From NCBI GenBank assembly GCA_001632435.1, contig KV423915.1:1-64000 (forward strand): a DNA stretch of 64,000 bases, in the 5' to 3' direction. The position numbers and the translations under genes were made by a program. The notes under the pieces are model-generated. The model had not been told where the DNA came from. It ran no database searches and worked only from the letters and a program-made list of their open reading frames with translations. The DNA comes from Calocera cornea HHB12733. Lineage: Eukaryota > Basidiomycota > Dacrymycetes > Dacrymycetales > Dacrymycetaceae. Shown one piece after another: positions 52,701 through 64,000 of the stretch (position 1 is its first letter; each line of letters opens with the position of its first letter).

Positions 52701-54204
52701 GCCTACCCTCTCCGACAACTGGAGTCCCGTGGAGGCTAAGACTCACCGGCGGAAGGAGTCCTCGGACGATGATGGGCCGGAGGACGCTAACGGCGGGACG
52801 ATCCGGACGCTCAGGAAGCAGTTCGAGCAGCCCAAGTTTGAGCCGCCGGCGAAACCAACCACGACGAAGCCTATGGTTGGGAAGCCGCTTATCTTGCCCA
52901 CATCGCCGGCCAAGCCAGAGTTGGCCAAGTCTGGAGCAAAATCTCCTGGTATGGTGCCGCCTGATAGTATGGTGCCGCCTGATAGCCCGACGAAGGCATT
53001 CGCAGCTCGCTTCCCGGATCTCGTTGCGCTCGATTCCCAGACATCGCAGCCTCTTGTGGAGAAGACAGCGCCGCCGGCTGCGCGCCGCTCCCCTCTTCCC
53101 TCTCCAAATATCATGGACGAGGAGAACGAGGAGCTCCCACCAACGCTTCCCTCACGTTTCTCTGTATTCGGGAACCGCAATGGCGAGCAACCGAAACTCG
53201 CGGCGCCCAGCTCGACTACAAGTTCGACCACTAGGCCACGGCCGCAATCGATGTTCTTGTCGAGTTCCATGATGCAGAATATGGCGTCGCTGCAGCCACC
53301 AAACGATACCTCAGTCGTGGCGACAGAACGACGCGCTCCAAGGAGAGGGTCCATTTCGGACATGGTCTCAAAATACGAAGCTCTGGCGTCGCCTACGCTG
53401 ACAAAGACCGGCCAGAGGTCACCTTCAAAGGAGACGCCGCCTGCCGCTGCGTTATCTCCTCCGGCTGCGGTGACCAACCCACCTATCACAGCGCCATTCC
53501 CCGCACCGTCACAGCCGACCTCACTGAAACCGATCATTGCTGAGATACCGCAGAAGGACATTACACTCAGTCTGTCGTCTGGCAGTAACGGCAATCTGGC
53601 ACGGCGTCGCACAGTGGCTGCTACCCCTGCAGGCGGCATCACAAGCGCATTTGGACCGCCGAAGGCTCAGATCGGCTTACCAGGCTTGGTGAAGCTGTCC
53701 AGTGTGCCGGAGCGGTCACCGTCGGTACCCGTCAGGCAGAATTCCGAGGTGGTGGGCGATTACAAGCCGCGCGCTCTGCCTGGGCTTGCCAAACCTCCGG
53801 CATCTCCGACCAAACAGCCTTCATACCTTGCTGCACCATCCAAGATCACCCAGCCGCCCCAGCGCGCTGCTTCGCCGGCTCAGGCTGGATTGCCGATGCG
53901 CCCAATATCCCCCATCGGAATACCGCTACCTGCGCCCAAGCCAGCACCGGTAGCGAAGCCTATCTCGCTCCTGTCGCAACCGACAGCAAACTCGAAACCC
54001 GCGCCGAGCATCGTTTCGCCTACCCCACGGAGGGCAGATCCTTCACCTGGCCCCCCTTCAGCAACGGCTGAGGGGGTGGATTCTTCTTTCCAAGGAGTTG
54101 GAAAATTAGTGGCCCAATGGCAAAAGAAGGCAGAAGAAGTGACCCACCCTCCCAAGACCAACAACGCCGACAAGAAGACGCCAGCTTGGCAGAAGCTCCG
54201 GTAG
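49774..54204 (+). CDS. Ark/Prk-family serine/threonine protein kinase
   Basis: Actin-regulating kinases of the NAK family phosphorylate endocytic coat adaptors such as Pan1 and Sla1 at cortical actin patches. The start MLNVQQQQLYAPRTGPQSLV is followed by a Met/Pro-rich leader. The kinase domain has GKYEVVVERFLAEGGYAHVY (Gly loop), HVLKRIACASDDILREVGME (VAIK-type Lys and Glu), LLHRDLKIENIL and LCDFGSAA. YRAPEMVDVY and [20 protein letters not shown] complete the catalytic set. Introns lie near 49992-50049, 50376-50444 and 50939-51000. The remaining 1,050 or so residues are disordered and Pro/Ser-rich (RPQSMFLSS, PKPAPVAK), with many PxxP sites, ending KKTPAWQKLR. Such tails bind SH3 domains of Abp1-type proteins in yeast. 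Confidence 0.9.
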
Positions 54205-54630
54205 ATGGTCTTAGATTCGGACCTGACAAGATACATGGATGGTGATTGGGGAGTATATGTCATGGGCATTTCGAGTGCTCATGGCTAGGTGTGATCGGTA
54301 GATTAGGTGTGTGAGGAGATGCGTCCGCTCAAATAGGGAGTGGAGAAGAACGGAAGGTCAATGCCCATGGCTGCCTGGAACATTATCATGATAGATGGGA
54401 CGATAGCGGCTACTTATCCCTGAGCAAAGAAATGTCTTTGTACTATGTGTAATTGAATGCTATGGCATTTTTCCAGTGGCATAATATTCTGTGCGAAAGA
54501 TATTGGACGCGCGCGTGCTGAGGACCATTCCTTTCCGGCCTTGTTGACAAGGGACGCGTCGCTTTGAGGAGGGCAATCGTCCACGCGTAGAAACGATGGC
54601 GAAACCCAATTCAATGCGCACTTGATACAC

Positions 54631-56491
54631 TCACGACCCAATTTTGAGTGATGATGCAGATTGGCGGGGAATCGCCTCCATATCGAGCTCCTCGCCCGTC
54701 GCCGCCTTCTCCGACAACGGCACGTTGGAGATCCACCGTTCGAACATGTCGAGCGCGGCCTCGGGCTGGTCGTACGGGACCATGTGTCCCGCCTCGTAGA
54801 TCTGGACGTAGGCGAGGCTGCCCGCGCCCACACCCTTGCCGCCTGCGCTGCGCACCTCGCCGACGACCTTGCCGCTTGCGAGCGCGATGTACGGCTCGTT
54901 CGTCTGGTTGCGGAACTCGCTCGCGAACGGGTTGTCGAGCGCGACAACCCACTCAAGGTTACCGATCGCGTTGCACATGAAGTCAGCGTTTCCGGCATAG
55001 ACGAGCAGGCGGATGCCGTCCTCGAGGAGCGGCGGGAGGAGCGCGGCGGTGTCGTGCATGCTGTCGCCCTGGCTGAAGAAGGCGCGGTTGACGTCCATGT
55101 TGCAGCCTTGGTAGCCGCGCTCCGTGTCAACGCCGAGCTCCTTCTTGTTCGCGTCCGTGTTGAGGTACGTCTCGATCCAGGTGAGCTCCTTGTAGCAGAG
55201 CCCACCGTCCTTCTCCCGGTCGCAAGTGCGGCGCACGTCGTACGGGTTGAGCCCGAGCTGCTGGAAGGAGCCGTACATCTGCGACCAGCAGTAGATACCT
55301 GCTGGTACGCAGGTCAAGCGGTTGTTGTACTTGTAGCTAGGTAGTATTAGCAAATGAGAAACATTGTTGGATAAGAAAAGAAAACTCACCATGACTCGAT
55401 CAGTCTGACGCAGGTGGGGATCTTGCTGTAGAGTGCCTCGCACTCGGGGCCGTCCTTCTCGAATACCGGGTACGGCCCTTCACAGGCGTACTCAGCGACA
55501 GCGGGGAACTGAATGACGGGCGAGGTGAGCCCGTTGCCGATGAGGATCGACTCGAAGTTGAGCTTGATGATCTTCTTGTCGGCGAATGCGGAGGGCGCGG
55601 ACTTGATCTCCTTGTTGTGCGCGTGGATCACGTGGGCGAGGTTGGGCAGGTACGTGCCGCCGTACGACTCGCCGGAGATACTGCAATGGAGTCAGCAGAG
55701 TGCATACGCGTGCGAGAACGGAATTACGCACTGGAAAGGAGCCTTCGAGTACTTCTCGTACCGGGAGACGAACATCTCGAGGAACGTCCAGACGTCCTCA
55801 GCGGCAACAGGGCTCGTACTGACGCCGCTCCCATCATCGCTGTACGAGAACCCGACATTGACGGGCTGGTCGAGGAAGATGACATTTGCGTTCTTGTTCC
55901 AGCTGTACTCGTTGTACGTTGTGTTCGCGCCTTCGCCAGAGACCATGCAGGGGCCGAGCTCGAACAGGAGGCCAGTGATGGACGAGCATCCGGGGCCGCC
56001 ATTCAGCCAAAGCACTAGAGGGTCCGTAGATGGAGATGCGCGGGATTCAAAGAACCTGCGCGGGGCGGTTAGTCGATTCAACTCTACGGGTGAGATCGGC
56101 GAATGGGGCGCACCAGAAGAACAGGTGCTTCCCATCGCTGATGTCGAGATAGCCAGAGTACTGCTGAACACTGGGGTCGCACAGCGTAGGCTCCTTCACC
56201 CTGATGCTGTACTCGGGAAATTCGGGGTGCGTAACCAGCTCATCTGGCCAGGAATCAGCTATTCGAGCACTCTTATCAGGGCGGAAAATACGCACAGGTC
56301 ACCCCATTCTTCTCGACCCACTCACGCCCATCGACGAACCACGATTCGAGCTTGTGGTGGACCCGGTGCACGCCGTCCTTTACCCCGTCGAGGATCGCTT
56401 CTCCGGCTTGGGTGAGAGGGTTGTCCAGCACAACCTGGTTCGGGAGGGCCGTTGCCAGCGGCAGGAGCAGCCAGAGCGCAGTGAATCTCAT
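54631..56491 (-). CDS. Carboxypeptidase Y-type serine carboxypeptidase
   Basis: A vacuolar or secreted serine carboxypeptidase (S10 family) that trims C-terminal residues of peptides. ATG 56491 opens a signal peptide ([20 protein letters not shown]), then a short propeptide. The mature enzyme has [40 protein letters not shown] (oxyanion and substrate sites), and [20 protein letters not shown]. An intron separates APFQ from [17 protein letters not shown], which carries the catalytic Ser. The catalytic Asp is in [16 protein letters not shown] and His in [20 protein letters not shown]. Cys spacing ([13 protein letters not shown]) matches CPY. It ends SSLKIGS at 54631, with a tail slightly longer than usual; a further 3' intron is not excluded. 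About 520 residues. Confidence 0.92.
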
Positions 56492-57162
56492 ATTGACGTT
56501 CACCGAGAGTAGCCAGTAAGAGCAAAGCAGCAGAGATGGTGAAGAGCGGAGAGGCCGGTGGACGCGCAAGCCTTCGGAAGGAGGAGCCGGCGCAGCGCGT
56601 GAGAAGGCTGGAAACGGTGTGTTGGAGCGGGTGCCCTCCAGGGCGGCACCGCCGGATGCGGGTTCTCCGCGGCTTGGCGAGTTGACTCACGCCCGCGTAC
56701 ACCCCGCGCCATAACGGCATCCGTCCGGAGGCGAACTTTCTCCGCGAAGGCGATTACATAACCTCTTTCATAGCGACGGATACGCGCCCCCGCATTAGCG
56801 CGCCTTCGCGGGCCTGATCGCAATATTGGTAATATCTTGTCCCTTCGCTCCGTTACCTGCACTTCGATGCTCTCGATATAGATGTCTGCATCAAACCACG
56901 ATATCTACTAGTCTATCACTATCGGGAACAATGGTCTACGGGCCGTATATAACCGGCTCCTGACCAATAGGTCATTCCTGCCGGCGAACTGGAAGGAACT
57001 ACTCTGATACATGTATGTCGCCTTTTTTCTGGCGGCCAACTTCTGAGCAACACACCTCGATTACCAGTGGCAAGTGACATGGAGTAAGTATCATTGTAAC
57101 ATTGTAGACATAGTGAACAGGAGCTTGATTAGCACATGAGTGGTGATGTCGACCTCCCCAAC
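56492..57162. other. Intergenic region, nothing recognised
   Basis: About 670 bp between the carboxypeptidase start and the stop of the unrecognised gene. It is somewhat AT-richer from 56850 to 57120. No supported ORF, RNA gene or repeat was seen. A GGCCGTATATAACCGG site near 56941 is a TATA candidate with no matched start. Confidence 0.35.
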
Positions 57163-58000
57163 CTAGACCGTCATGGAGATGATCTCGTCTGCGAGCTGTT
57201 TGATCTCGAAATGAACATCGCTCTCCCCAGACTCAAACGATCCTTCAGTACCCTCCTCATCAAACTCGATATCCTTGACAATCTTGAGCGCAGTGCCCAA
57301 ACCGGTATTCTACACACCAGTTAGTGCATGTTCTAGTCAAGTGATTTCACAACGTACCATCATCAACTGATTGACATACACGTGTTGGCCACGCTCTTCC
57401 ATTTTCTCCACAAATTTCTGCACATCGCCAAGATCAAGGATGATCTTACGGATATCCTAATATACAACTTGTTAGATATGATAACCAGAAACCCGACCAA
57501 ATAACATACCTCAAGAGGCAGCCAAGTCCCGGCAGCCAGGTCCTTCAAGCTGATCGCGAGTACCTCCCATGCCTTGACAAGACGTTCTTCATCCCACGCA
57601 TAGCAAAGCTCGGGAATGGCAGGGATGACACTGTTTGAGCGTCCAGGTGCATGCGTAGCCTCAGGGAGGAACATGGGAAACGCAATGGAATTCACGGCAT
57701 GCATGAGGGCATGGGTCGCGTTTACCCCGCCAGGGTGCCCGGAGGGAGGAGTGATGGGGTGAATAGCAAAGTTGGGAACAGCATTGAGCGACGATCCAGT
57801 AACCGCAGTAGTATGAGCGTCATTGATAACGTAGGCCCTACAGTGAACATGAGTCATTACGGTTAGGACAACCGTGCGCACAGGACATACACAGGAGCAC
57901 TCAGGCCACTGGGCGGCATCTGAGGGTGAGTGTCACAGCGCTCGGGGCCAGGGATAATCTTCGCCTTGACGCGAGCCATGAGGGAGGAAAGGATCGGCAT
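57163..58000 (-). CDS. Unrecognised small protein, four or more exons
   Basis: The proposed start at 58000 gives MPILSSLMARVKAKIIPGPE and then RCDTHPQMPPSGLSAPV. An intron at about 57841-57890 joins AYVINDAHTTAVTGSSLNAV, then PNFAIHPITPPSGHPGGVNA and SIAFPMFLPEATHAPGRSNS. Further exons give ELCYAWDEERLVKAWEVLAI, then DIRKIILDLGDVQKFVEKME, and last NTGLGTALKIVKDIEFDEEG ending LADEIISMTV at 57163. About 215 residues, with no signal peptide, membrane segment or familiar motif; the C-terminal part is acidic. The consistent splice pattern over several exons supports a real gene. ATG 57978 (MARVKAK) is an alternative start. Function unknown. Confidence 0.6.
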
Positions 58001-58702
58001 GTTGTAGGAGTAATCAGTTTGCAGGATCGTGGAGGGAGGGAGAAGTGAAATGGGGGGAGGATGTGTCGAGGGGGAGCGGTATATATGGTAGCCCGGGCGG
58101 TGCACTCACCACGCTCGCCGACCCAGCCTCGAGGCTCGCCACACAGAAAATCCCCATCCATCGCTTACGAAGGGCACGTGTACCTGTTCGGCCGGGTTTG
58201 TGTGAAAATCGGAAATGACGTTCCACAGGGTCTAGGGCTGGACTTCCAACGCGCGCCCTCACCACACAGAATTCGCGCTGCTTTGGCCCCTTTGGACCAT
58301 CACGCACGCCCCCGTGAACCTGCATCATTCCTGCAACTTGAATCAGGCTCCTATCAGGCGCGCTTTGCGTGGTCTGAAGTCATTGTGGTACGGATCTAAG
58401 ACCGTCTTCTACAAAGCGACGCGTCCTAGGTTCTTGCATGGCTGTGAGGGTTGCTGACATGGGCGTGTCTAGGGAGCTAGTACTCTATGATGACCAGATC
58501 TGCGCGTGCGAAAGATGAAACAACATCTATTGACATTAAGGCTGGCGACGTTAGTGTATCATGTCTATGTATGGTATATCTAAGAAAGCTGCGGCCGTTG
58601 CGTCTCCAAGCCTGTGCGCCTGGTCGGCAGCTTCCGCCGCACCACAGACTCCGCCGCAAATGAAAGAACGGCACGTGCCGGTGCCAATCGACATTATAGT
58701 GT
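58001..58702. other. Intergenic region, nothing recognised
   Basis: About 700 bp between the unrecognised gene's start and the stop of the aspartate/glutamate carrier gene. A TATATA sequence at about 58079-58084 lies roughly 80 bp upstream of the ATG at 58000 and may be its TATA box. GACGCGTC at about 58416 resembles part of the dispersed repeat at 28.44 kb. No supported gene. Confidence 0.4.
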
Positions 58703-61362
58703 TCATACGAGCACGCGGCGCGGCTGTTCGGCGGGCGCGTGGGCGCCCACGGCGCGGCGGCCGATGTCGGAGTGGACGTCGAGAAGGATCTTGAGTGCGT
58801 TGCGAGCACGCGTGCGCGATATGTCTTCCGAGCTGCCGAGCGAGTACTGCGTCTCCAGACGCTTCGGCTTGTCGTCCCAGGGGAACGGCATGAACTCGTG
58901 AAGGTACTCGTACGCGACCAGGGTGAAACCGAACTGAAACCAAACTTAGAGCGATATTCCATTGGAGATGGCACTCAACATACCTGAGGACTAGAACGGA
59001 GCACACGGGCGAGGCCGCCCTTGAACAGAGCGCGTCCACCTTCTTCGCGGACTGTATGGAGAATCAGCATTATGCACCCATCCAGCACCGAAGACATGTA
59101 CAAATCCTGACACCGGCGTCCACCAAGCCATTGTAGGTCGACTGCCCCTTCCTCGCCTCCACCTGCAGACGCGTCTTGATGACATCTGCGGGCGTTGTGA
59201 AGTATGCAGCGGGCATGCCAGCCGCAGCCGCGCTCGCGAGGGTCTCCCAGAATGTGAGCTTCTTGCCGTTGTATCCCTCGTGGAAAACGTCCCTCTTAAG
59301 GTGATTGTAAGCAGGAAAGTAAATGGCAGAGAAGGGGATGTCGCGGAGTAAGCAAGCAGATGCGCCTTTGTAGAGACCAAAGAGACCGAGGGAGCGGATG
59401 ATATGCAGAGCGCCCCGGGGCTTGGCGCCTTGTGTCTTCGCAAGCTCTCCTTGCACTTGGAGACGGATCTTGACGATCTCCAGCGGGTTCGTGAAGACCT
59501 AGAGACGAGCACCTCAATCACAAACCACGCGGACAAAGGGAAACGAACGCACGACTTGGGAAGCGCCAGCGGTACCGCCAGCAACGAGCTCCCATGGAAC
59601 CGTGATGCGACCAGTCTCCGGATCGGTGGCGTAACCGCGCACGAGATCGTTCATCGTCAGTTTGATTGCCTTTTCGGGAGCGACACCCTACATTGCGTTG
59701 TTAGCATGCACACATGATGAAGCAGGGCGGCCGACTTACGATGAGCTGAGGCCCCAGACCTCGATAGAATCCGAGGAAGCCTTCGTTCCGGTACACCTTG
59801 CGTACACAGTCGATTGAGTTCTTGTAAAGCACTTCGCCAACGACCGTGTTGCGCTGGTTCTGCATTCGGGTCTTGACTGGAACGGGTGTCAGTGGTTGGC
59901 GAGTCAGGACAGGCACATCCGCTTACCCAGATCGATAGGATAGACCATGGTCGCACCAAATGCGCCGGCAATACCACCAAGGCCGAAGTTGTAGGCCGAT
60001 TGGCTGAAGTCTTTGGCGAACTGGGAGAAGCTGCCCCATTTGCTTGGGCTCAGCACACCCATGCTGCCCACACCTTGGCCAGCCTCGACTGTCCTGTCGA
60101 AGACTCCCGGCGCCTGCCATCGGGGATCGAGGAGCTTGGCGAAGTCGAGGAGCGTAAGACGGGTCGATGCCCCGGACCCGCCGCGCGAAGCAAAGTGAAA
60201 GATTATGGACGCTTCCATCGGCGAAAACAGCGCATAGCGAGTTGACTGGGAGGCCGAGGTGAGGAAGTCGGAAGCGGTAATCCGGCCATCAGATGACTTG
60301 GCGACGGCTTCGCGAATAATGCTGAATAGACGCGTCAGGGACTAAGCCGGCAAGGTTAAATCATGCGTACCGTTCGACCATATCCATGTCGCGAATGACA
60401 TTGTAGAACGCGATGACCTCAGAATAGCTGATACCTTTCCCAGGGTTCAAGGTCGTCAGGGTTGGCAGTCGATCGATAACCTCGTCGGACAGCTTGTGAC
60501 CGGCAAGTTCCTGCATCGAGAGTCAGCTGCGCATATCGACGCGTCTCGGAGGGCGCATATGCTCACGAGGATGATACGCTTGAACTGGTCAGGCGTGATA
60601 AACCCATCTTTGTTGGAATCGAGATGGGCGAATGCTTGGCGTAGGCGCTCGCCTTGCAGACCCTTCATAAGCTGCGTGAATTCGTTATCTGCGGCCAGCA
60701 TTAGTAACCCGACAGCTCAAACGCGCATTGATGAAAACTCACATCCAAGAACATGTGCGCCATCCCTCTTTCCCAGGTACAACTTGACCCAGTCGCAATC
60801 GAAGTTGAATGGGAGGGCCTCCGGGCCAAGACACGCCTCGAAGACGTTCTTGAACTCGTCATAGTCGATGGTCCCGCTGCCGTCGACATCGAAATACTGA
60901 AACGCGATCCAGTAATCGGCATCCGGGCGCTTAAGGAGGGTCTCGAAGACATGAAAATCGTCGAAAGATAGACGGCCGCGCCGATGGACGTCTGCAACGC
61001 GGAATAGGAGGGCGTATTGACCGCGAGTGATCTTCGACAGGTCCTGCGGTGGGGCGATAGCGTTGACGAAGTCGTCTGTATCCAGATACCTAAGGAAAGA
61101 GAGCAAACACGTGAGTAAGCCTCATATATGCGCGTCATCTGGTCGACGGAACATACTTTTGCCCATCCTCGCCAACCACCTTCGCGTGTGTCTCAAACGT
61201 CCTCCGCCATCTTCTCAGTTCCGATTCGCCAGGCGTGACCTTCGACTTGACAGCGGATATCGCCTTGCTGGCGACACTCGTCTTGTCCCCCACGGGGTCT
61301 TGTGGAGGTGTCGGATCTGCGACATCGTCGCAGTGGGCGACACGTATTGAGAAAGGGAACAT
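58703..61362 (-). CDS. AGC1: EF-hand mitochondrial aspartate/glutamate carrier
   Basis: This inner-membrane carrier exchanges matrix aspartate for cytosolic glutamate (malate-aspartate shuttle). It starts at ATG 61362 ([20 protein letters not shown]). An N-terminal calcium domain has a canonical EF-hand [13 protein letters not shown] and another [13 protein letters not shown], as in aralar/citrin. After [20 protein letters not shown], the carrier repeats show the P-x-D-x-x-(K/R) signatures [24 protein letters not shown] and [13 protein letters not shown], with [16 protein letters not shown] and [20 protein letters not shown]. The C-terminus has [20 protein letters not shown] and ends [18 protein letters not shown] at 58703. 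Roughly 680 residues, the usual length for calcium-binding carriers (yeast Agc1p lacks working EF-hands). About ten introns. Confidence 0.93.
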
Positions 61363-61789
61363 TTCGGTATGGGAGGGTAGGGGGATGAAGAAACGAGGGA
61401 TGGGTCCAGGGGCACGCGAATGCGGCTAGTCCTGGTATTGAGGGGCACAGGTTAGCGGCGGGCGCGTCGTCTACGATAACAGCGGTGCTCACTATCAAAA
61501 AGTCGTCGTCCGTCGGCAACACAAGGCAGCTCGGCGCCGGATGCGTGTGCTATGCTTACGCCGGATCGCGCTGACCCGGCCTGCACACAAAAGTCGAGTT
61601 GTCCCGCAAAACCGAGAAAAGATGCCTCCGCCGCGGCTCCGGCAATGCGCCGAAAGCGGCCGGCCGACCCTGTCGCCCATACCTCCGAAAGTGGACCGCA
61701 CCAATCGCGCACCGCGCCTTCCGCTGGTCCGTGACAACCAGACGCGTCCCCTGTAATTGGACCCTGGGATACGAAATGTGAGTGCACAA

Positions 61790-62950
61790 ATCACACAAAG
61801 TACCCACAACAGCTCATCTTGGCAAAATATCAGGGCAAATAATCACATTAACTGTAAAACACCAATACAAGTATCTCTGACCCTTACCCTAACCCAACAA
61901 ACAGTTACACTCTAGTTTCAGGTAAGGGCACACAAGTTTATCATGACAAAGTCATGAATGATCTGTCTAAATAATGTAGTTCATCATCCAGTGGGTCAGC
62001 CGACCCATTCAGTGACATCCAGGTGCCTTTTTGGAAAGTTTCAGCTCATCCATGGACAAACACATATACTACTTTCAAATCCAATTGCTCAGAAGCTCAT
62101 TCATCTTGGAGAAAAAGTATCAAGAACCTGGCAATTGAATTGATGACCTACATGATAGTGTGACCTGCACAATGGTGAGCTATGTTGCATGGAGTTGAAA
62201 TATGTTGCAGTTGTAATTCACTATGATCCTCAGTCTATCTTCCACTGTTTTTGGGTTTCCACAAAACTAGTTTAAAAGTAGAGGATCATGTCTTCTGCTT
62301 AGAAAGGTTATGCTGGCCAATCTTTTTGGGGCATAACAGTTTTACTTTAGCCCAAGGACATCCATCAACCCTAATGATACACCTAACCAGCTGCACTAAT
62401 GAACTGCTGAATATGCTCTGAGCTTATGAGGGATTGAAATCTCATGAAACCACATTGTGAGTGAAGTCATAAAATGATTAGTTTGCATGTGCTTCAGTAT
62501 CAGGATCTCCCTTTTCAAAGCTAAACATATTGTCTGCAGAACACAACACTCAATTGGATATAGTTCTAGCTACTTCCCAATCTCTTAGCTTATTAAGGAT
62601 TCCCCAAATGGTTGGTATCAGGGAGCCAATGTGGGTTTATGCATGGGTTTGGTATGAATTTGAGTGGCAGATGGGTCAAAAGGAGTGCAGCAGTGTGGAC
62701 TGGTGTGGACTGGTGTGGATCCAAGTGGAACGGCATGGAACAGGGTGTGGATCAGTGTGGATCCCGGTGGAGCAGGATGGAACAGTGTTTCACATGCCAG
62801 CTGCACTTACCAATCCAGTGCAGAATCAGGACCCCAGGCACTGCTCCAGGGGTCCTATAACCAAAGAAGGTAACTCTGGGCCAGTCCATCTGCTTCCGTG
62901 GAAGCAGACAGTGCATGACTAACCAATACCGCCCGGACATAAATACCGCG
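61790..62950. repeat. AT-rich island, probable degraded repeat
   Basis: Base composition shifts sharply from GC-rich to AT-rich at about 61780 and back near 63240, with no convincing coding frame inside. It holds a short interstitial CCCTTACCCTAACCC run near 61882 and imperfect GTGTGGA/TGGAACAG tandem repeats at about 62690-62800. A CATAAATACC TATA-like site near 62938 and a pyrimidine-rich stretch at 62960-63120 would fit an LTR-type promoter, but no paired LTR, terminal repeat or target duplication was found. A solo LTR, another degraded element, or simply an AT-rich promoter are all possible. Confidence 0.45.
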
Positions 62951-63371
62951 ACCTGCCCTCTCATCCCTCTTCACTTTGCATCCGGTCTTGTCTTATTCCC
63001 CCTGTCCATCCTGACTTTGTGAACCTCACCTGTTCCACATCTTATCTCATCCTATCCCATCCCATCCTCTTGTTCTTCCTCATACCTCACACCTCACATT
63101 TATCATACCCCATCACAATTTCCATTGCTGTAACATTCCAGAGACTCATTTCCATCACTCTGTAAGGGTTCCAACTTTGTTATTTCATTGCATTTGGCTA
63201 ATTCTGCCTACAAGCAACCTCCTTGTCTCGCTCCATAACCTCCAGCTACGGAAGCCCGGGCTGAATCGATCGAGTGTTGTGCTCTACTTGCTGTCATTGA
63301 CCACATCGACCTTTGTGAGCATCAGCTGCGCTTAACTGTCTGTTGCCAAAATACTCACAAAACCTCTCCAG

Positions 63372-64000
63372 ATGTCCACCAATTCCCGCACCCCCGTTGG
63401 ATCAGACTCCGACACCAGCACGGTCATGCCGGACCTTCCGACGTGGGCGACACTAAGGGACGATGAGGATAGAGATGTTGATATGGATGCTGAAGCGAAG
63501 GGCGAAGGAAAGGGCCATGCTGGAGCTGTTGAAGGAGAGGTCGGGGACGTTGACATGGATGCGGACCTTGGGTACAAAGCGCGCAGCGAGAGCCCACGCT
63601 TCCGTCCTGAGAACGAGGAACCTCTCTTCCGGCCCGACACGCCTCCGCCCCAGCCCAAAGCAGCACCGACAACAGCCAAGAGGTCGAGGCCCTCCGCGTC
63701 TCCGGCACCATATGCCAACAAGAAGGCGCGCAAGGAGTTCGTTCTGCAGAACATCTGGGACATCGACTTCATTGCCAACAATCTGCGCAGCCTCGACCAT
63801 CAGCTGATGGTCCGCGGGCTTGCACCCCTCACACCCAGTCTCCGCGCTGCCATCGCCCTCGGAGCTCCGCCCACGCCCGACCCTACGATGCACCTGGTCT
63901 CTCGCTCACAGCCTGCCGACGAGGGCCTTGATCTAGCAATCCAGAACGATGTCGCGAGGCAGCTCTTCGGCAGCAACGCGGACGAGTACGGATATCAGCA
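63372..64000 (+). CDS. Unrecognised protein, 5' part only (runs off right edge)
   Basis: From ATG 63372 the frame is open to the window end without intron, at least 209 codons. It begins MSTNSRTPVGSDSDTSTVMP. Acidic Asp-Met repeats (DVDMDAEAK, DVDMDADLG) and a Pro-rich basic stretch follow (PPPQPKAAPTTAKRSRPSAS). Then comes a more globular part (KARKEFVLQNIWDIDFIANN, LRSLDHQLMVRGLAPLTPSL). No family is recognised. A chromatin or nuclear protein would fit the composition, but the adjacent AT-rich island also allows a retroelement gag-like protein. The C-terminal remainder is needed. Confidence 0.55.
   Translation, partial: MSTNSRTPVGSDSDTSTVMPDLPTWATLRDDEDRDVDMDAEAKGEGKGHAGAVEGEVGDVDMDADLGYKARSESPRFRPENEEPLFRPDTPPPQPKAAPTTAKRSRPSASPAPYANKKARKEFVLQNIWDIDFIANNLRSLDHQLMVRGLAPLTPSLRAAIALGAPPTPDPTMHLVSRSQPADEGLDLAIQNDVARQLFGSNADEYGYQ

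Noticed and set aside
61880..61900. Telomere or chromosome end
   Set aside because: Only about two and a half degenerate CCCTWA units, with genes on both sides.

Overview
The window looks like nuclear DNA of a filamentous basidiomycete, probably an Agaricomycete. The genes are GC-rich and closely packed on both strands. They are broken by many 45-80 nt GT-AG introns with CTAAC/CTGAY branch points, and several products are typical of fungi: Zn2Cys6 protein, ERG2 sterol isomerase, glutathionyl-hydroquinone reductase, Ark/Prk kinase, F-box-like paralogues. Nothing bacterial, viral or plasmid-like dominates. There is no CRISPR array, and I recognised no rRNA or tRNA gene.

Layout. 1-2.6 kb: a Zn2Cys6-type gene cut by the left edge; its eight visible introns and its 5' flank are packed with the hexamer TAACGC/GCGTTA. 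2.6-5.4 kb: an orphan ORF, then a tandem pair of Pin1/Ess1 prolyl isomerase genes. 5.6-9.9 kb: class-III aminotransferase, PhzF-family protein and TXNDC17-like thioredoxin, all on the minus strand. 10.2-12.4 kb: a secreted Thr/Ser-rich mucin-like protein with a 33-nt poly-G run upstream. 13.7-18.9 kb: an accessory block of three related genes (A, B, C) with a shared 5-nt first exon. A and B carry dibasic, DTGE-containing repeats, and each unit is accompanied by a decayed segment with a related RSLEELD-type motif. 19.0-19.3 kb: an unexplained hairpin-rich stretch. 19.8-23.1 kb: a tandem pair of F-box/LRR-like paralogues.

23.4-39.9 kb: Ctr copper transporter, NIPSNAP, two unrecognised proteins, glutathionyl-hydroquinone reductase, FAD amine oxidase, ERG2, WBP11 splicing factor, mitochondrial bL9m and dCMP deaminase. 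39.9-61.4 kb: mostly conserved housekeeping genes: TTI1, RNA polymerase I largest subunit, Ark/Prk kinase, carboxypeptidase Y, an unrecognised protein and the EF-hand aspartate/glutamate carrier. 61.8-62.95 kb is an AT-rich island, probably a degraded repeat. A partial unrecognised gene starts at 63372 and runs off the right edge.

The housekeeping genes do not form one pathway. The two stretches that look unusual are the hexamer-loaded introns at the left end and the fast-diverging repeat-protein family at 13.7-18.9 kb. Exon boundaries were read by eye from splice consensus and reading frame, so small exons and exact starts remain provisional.
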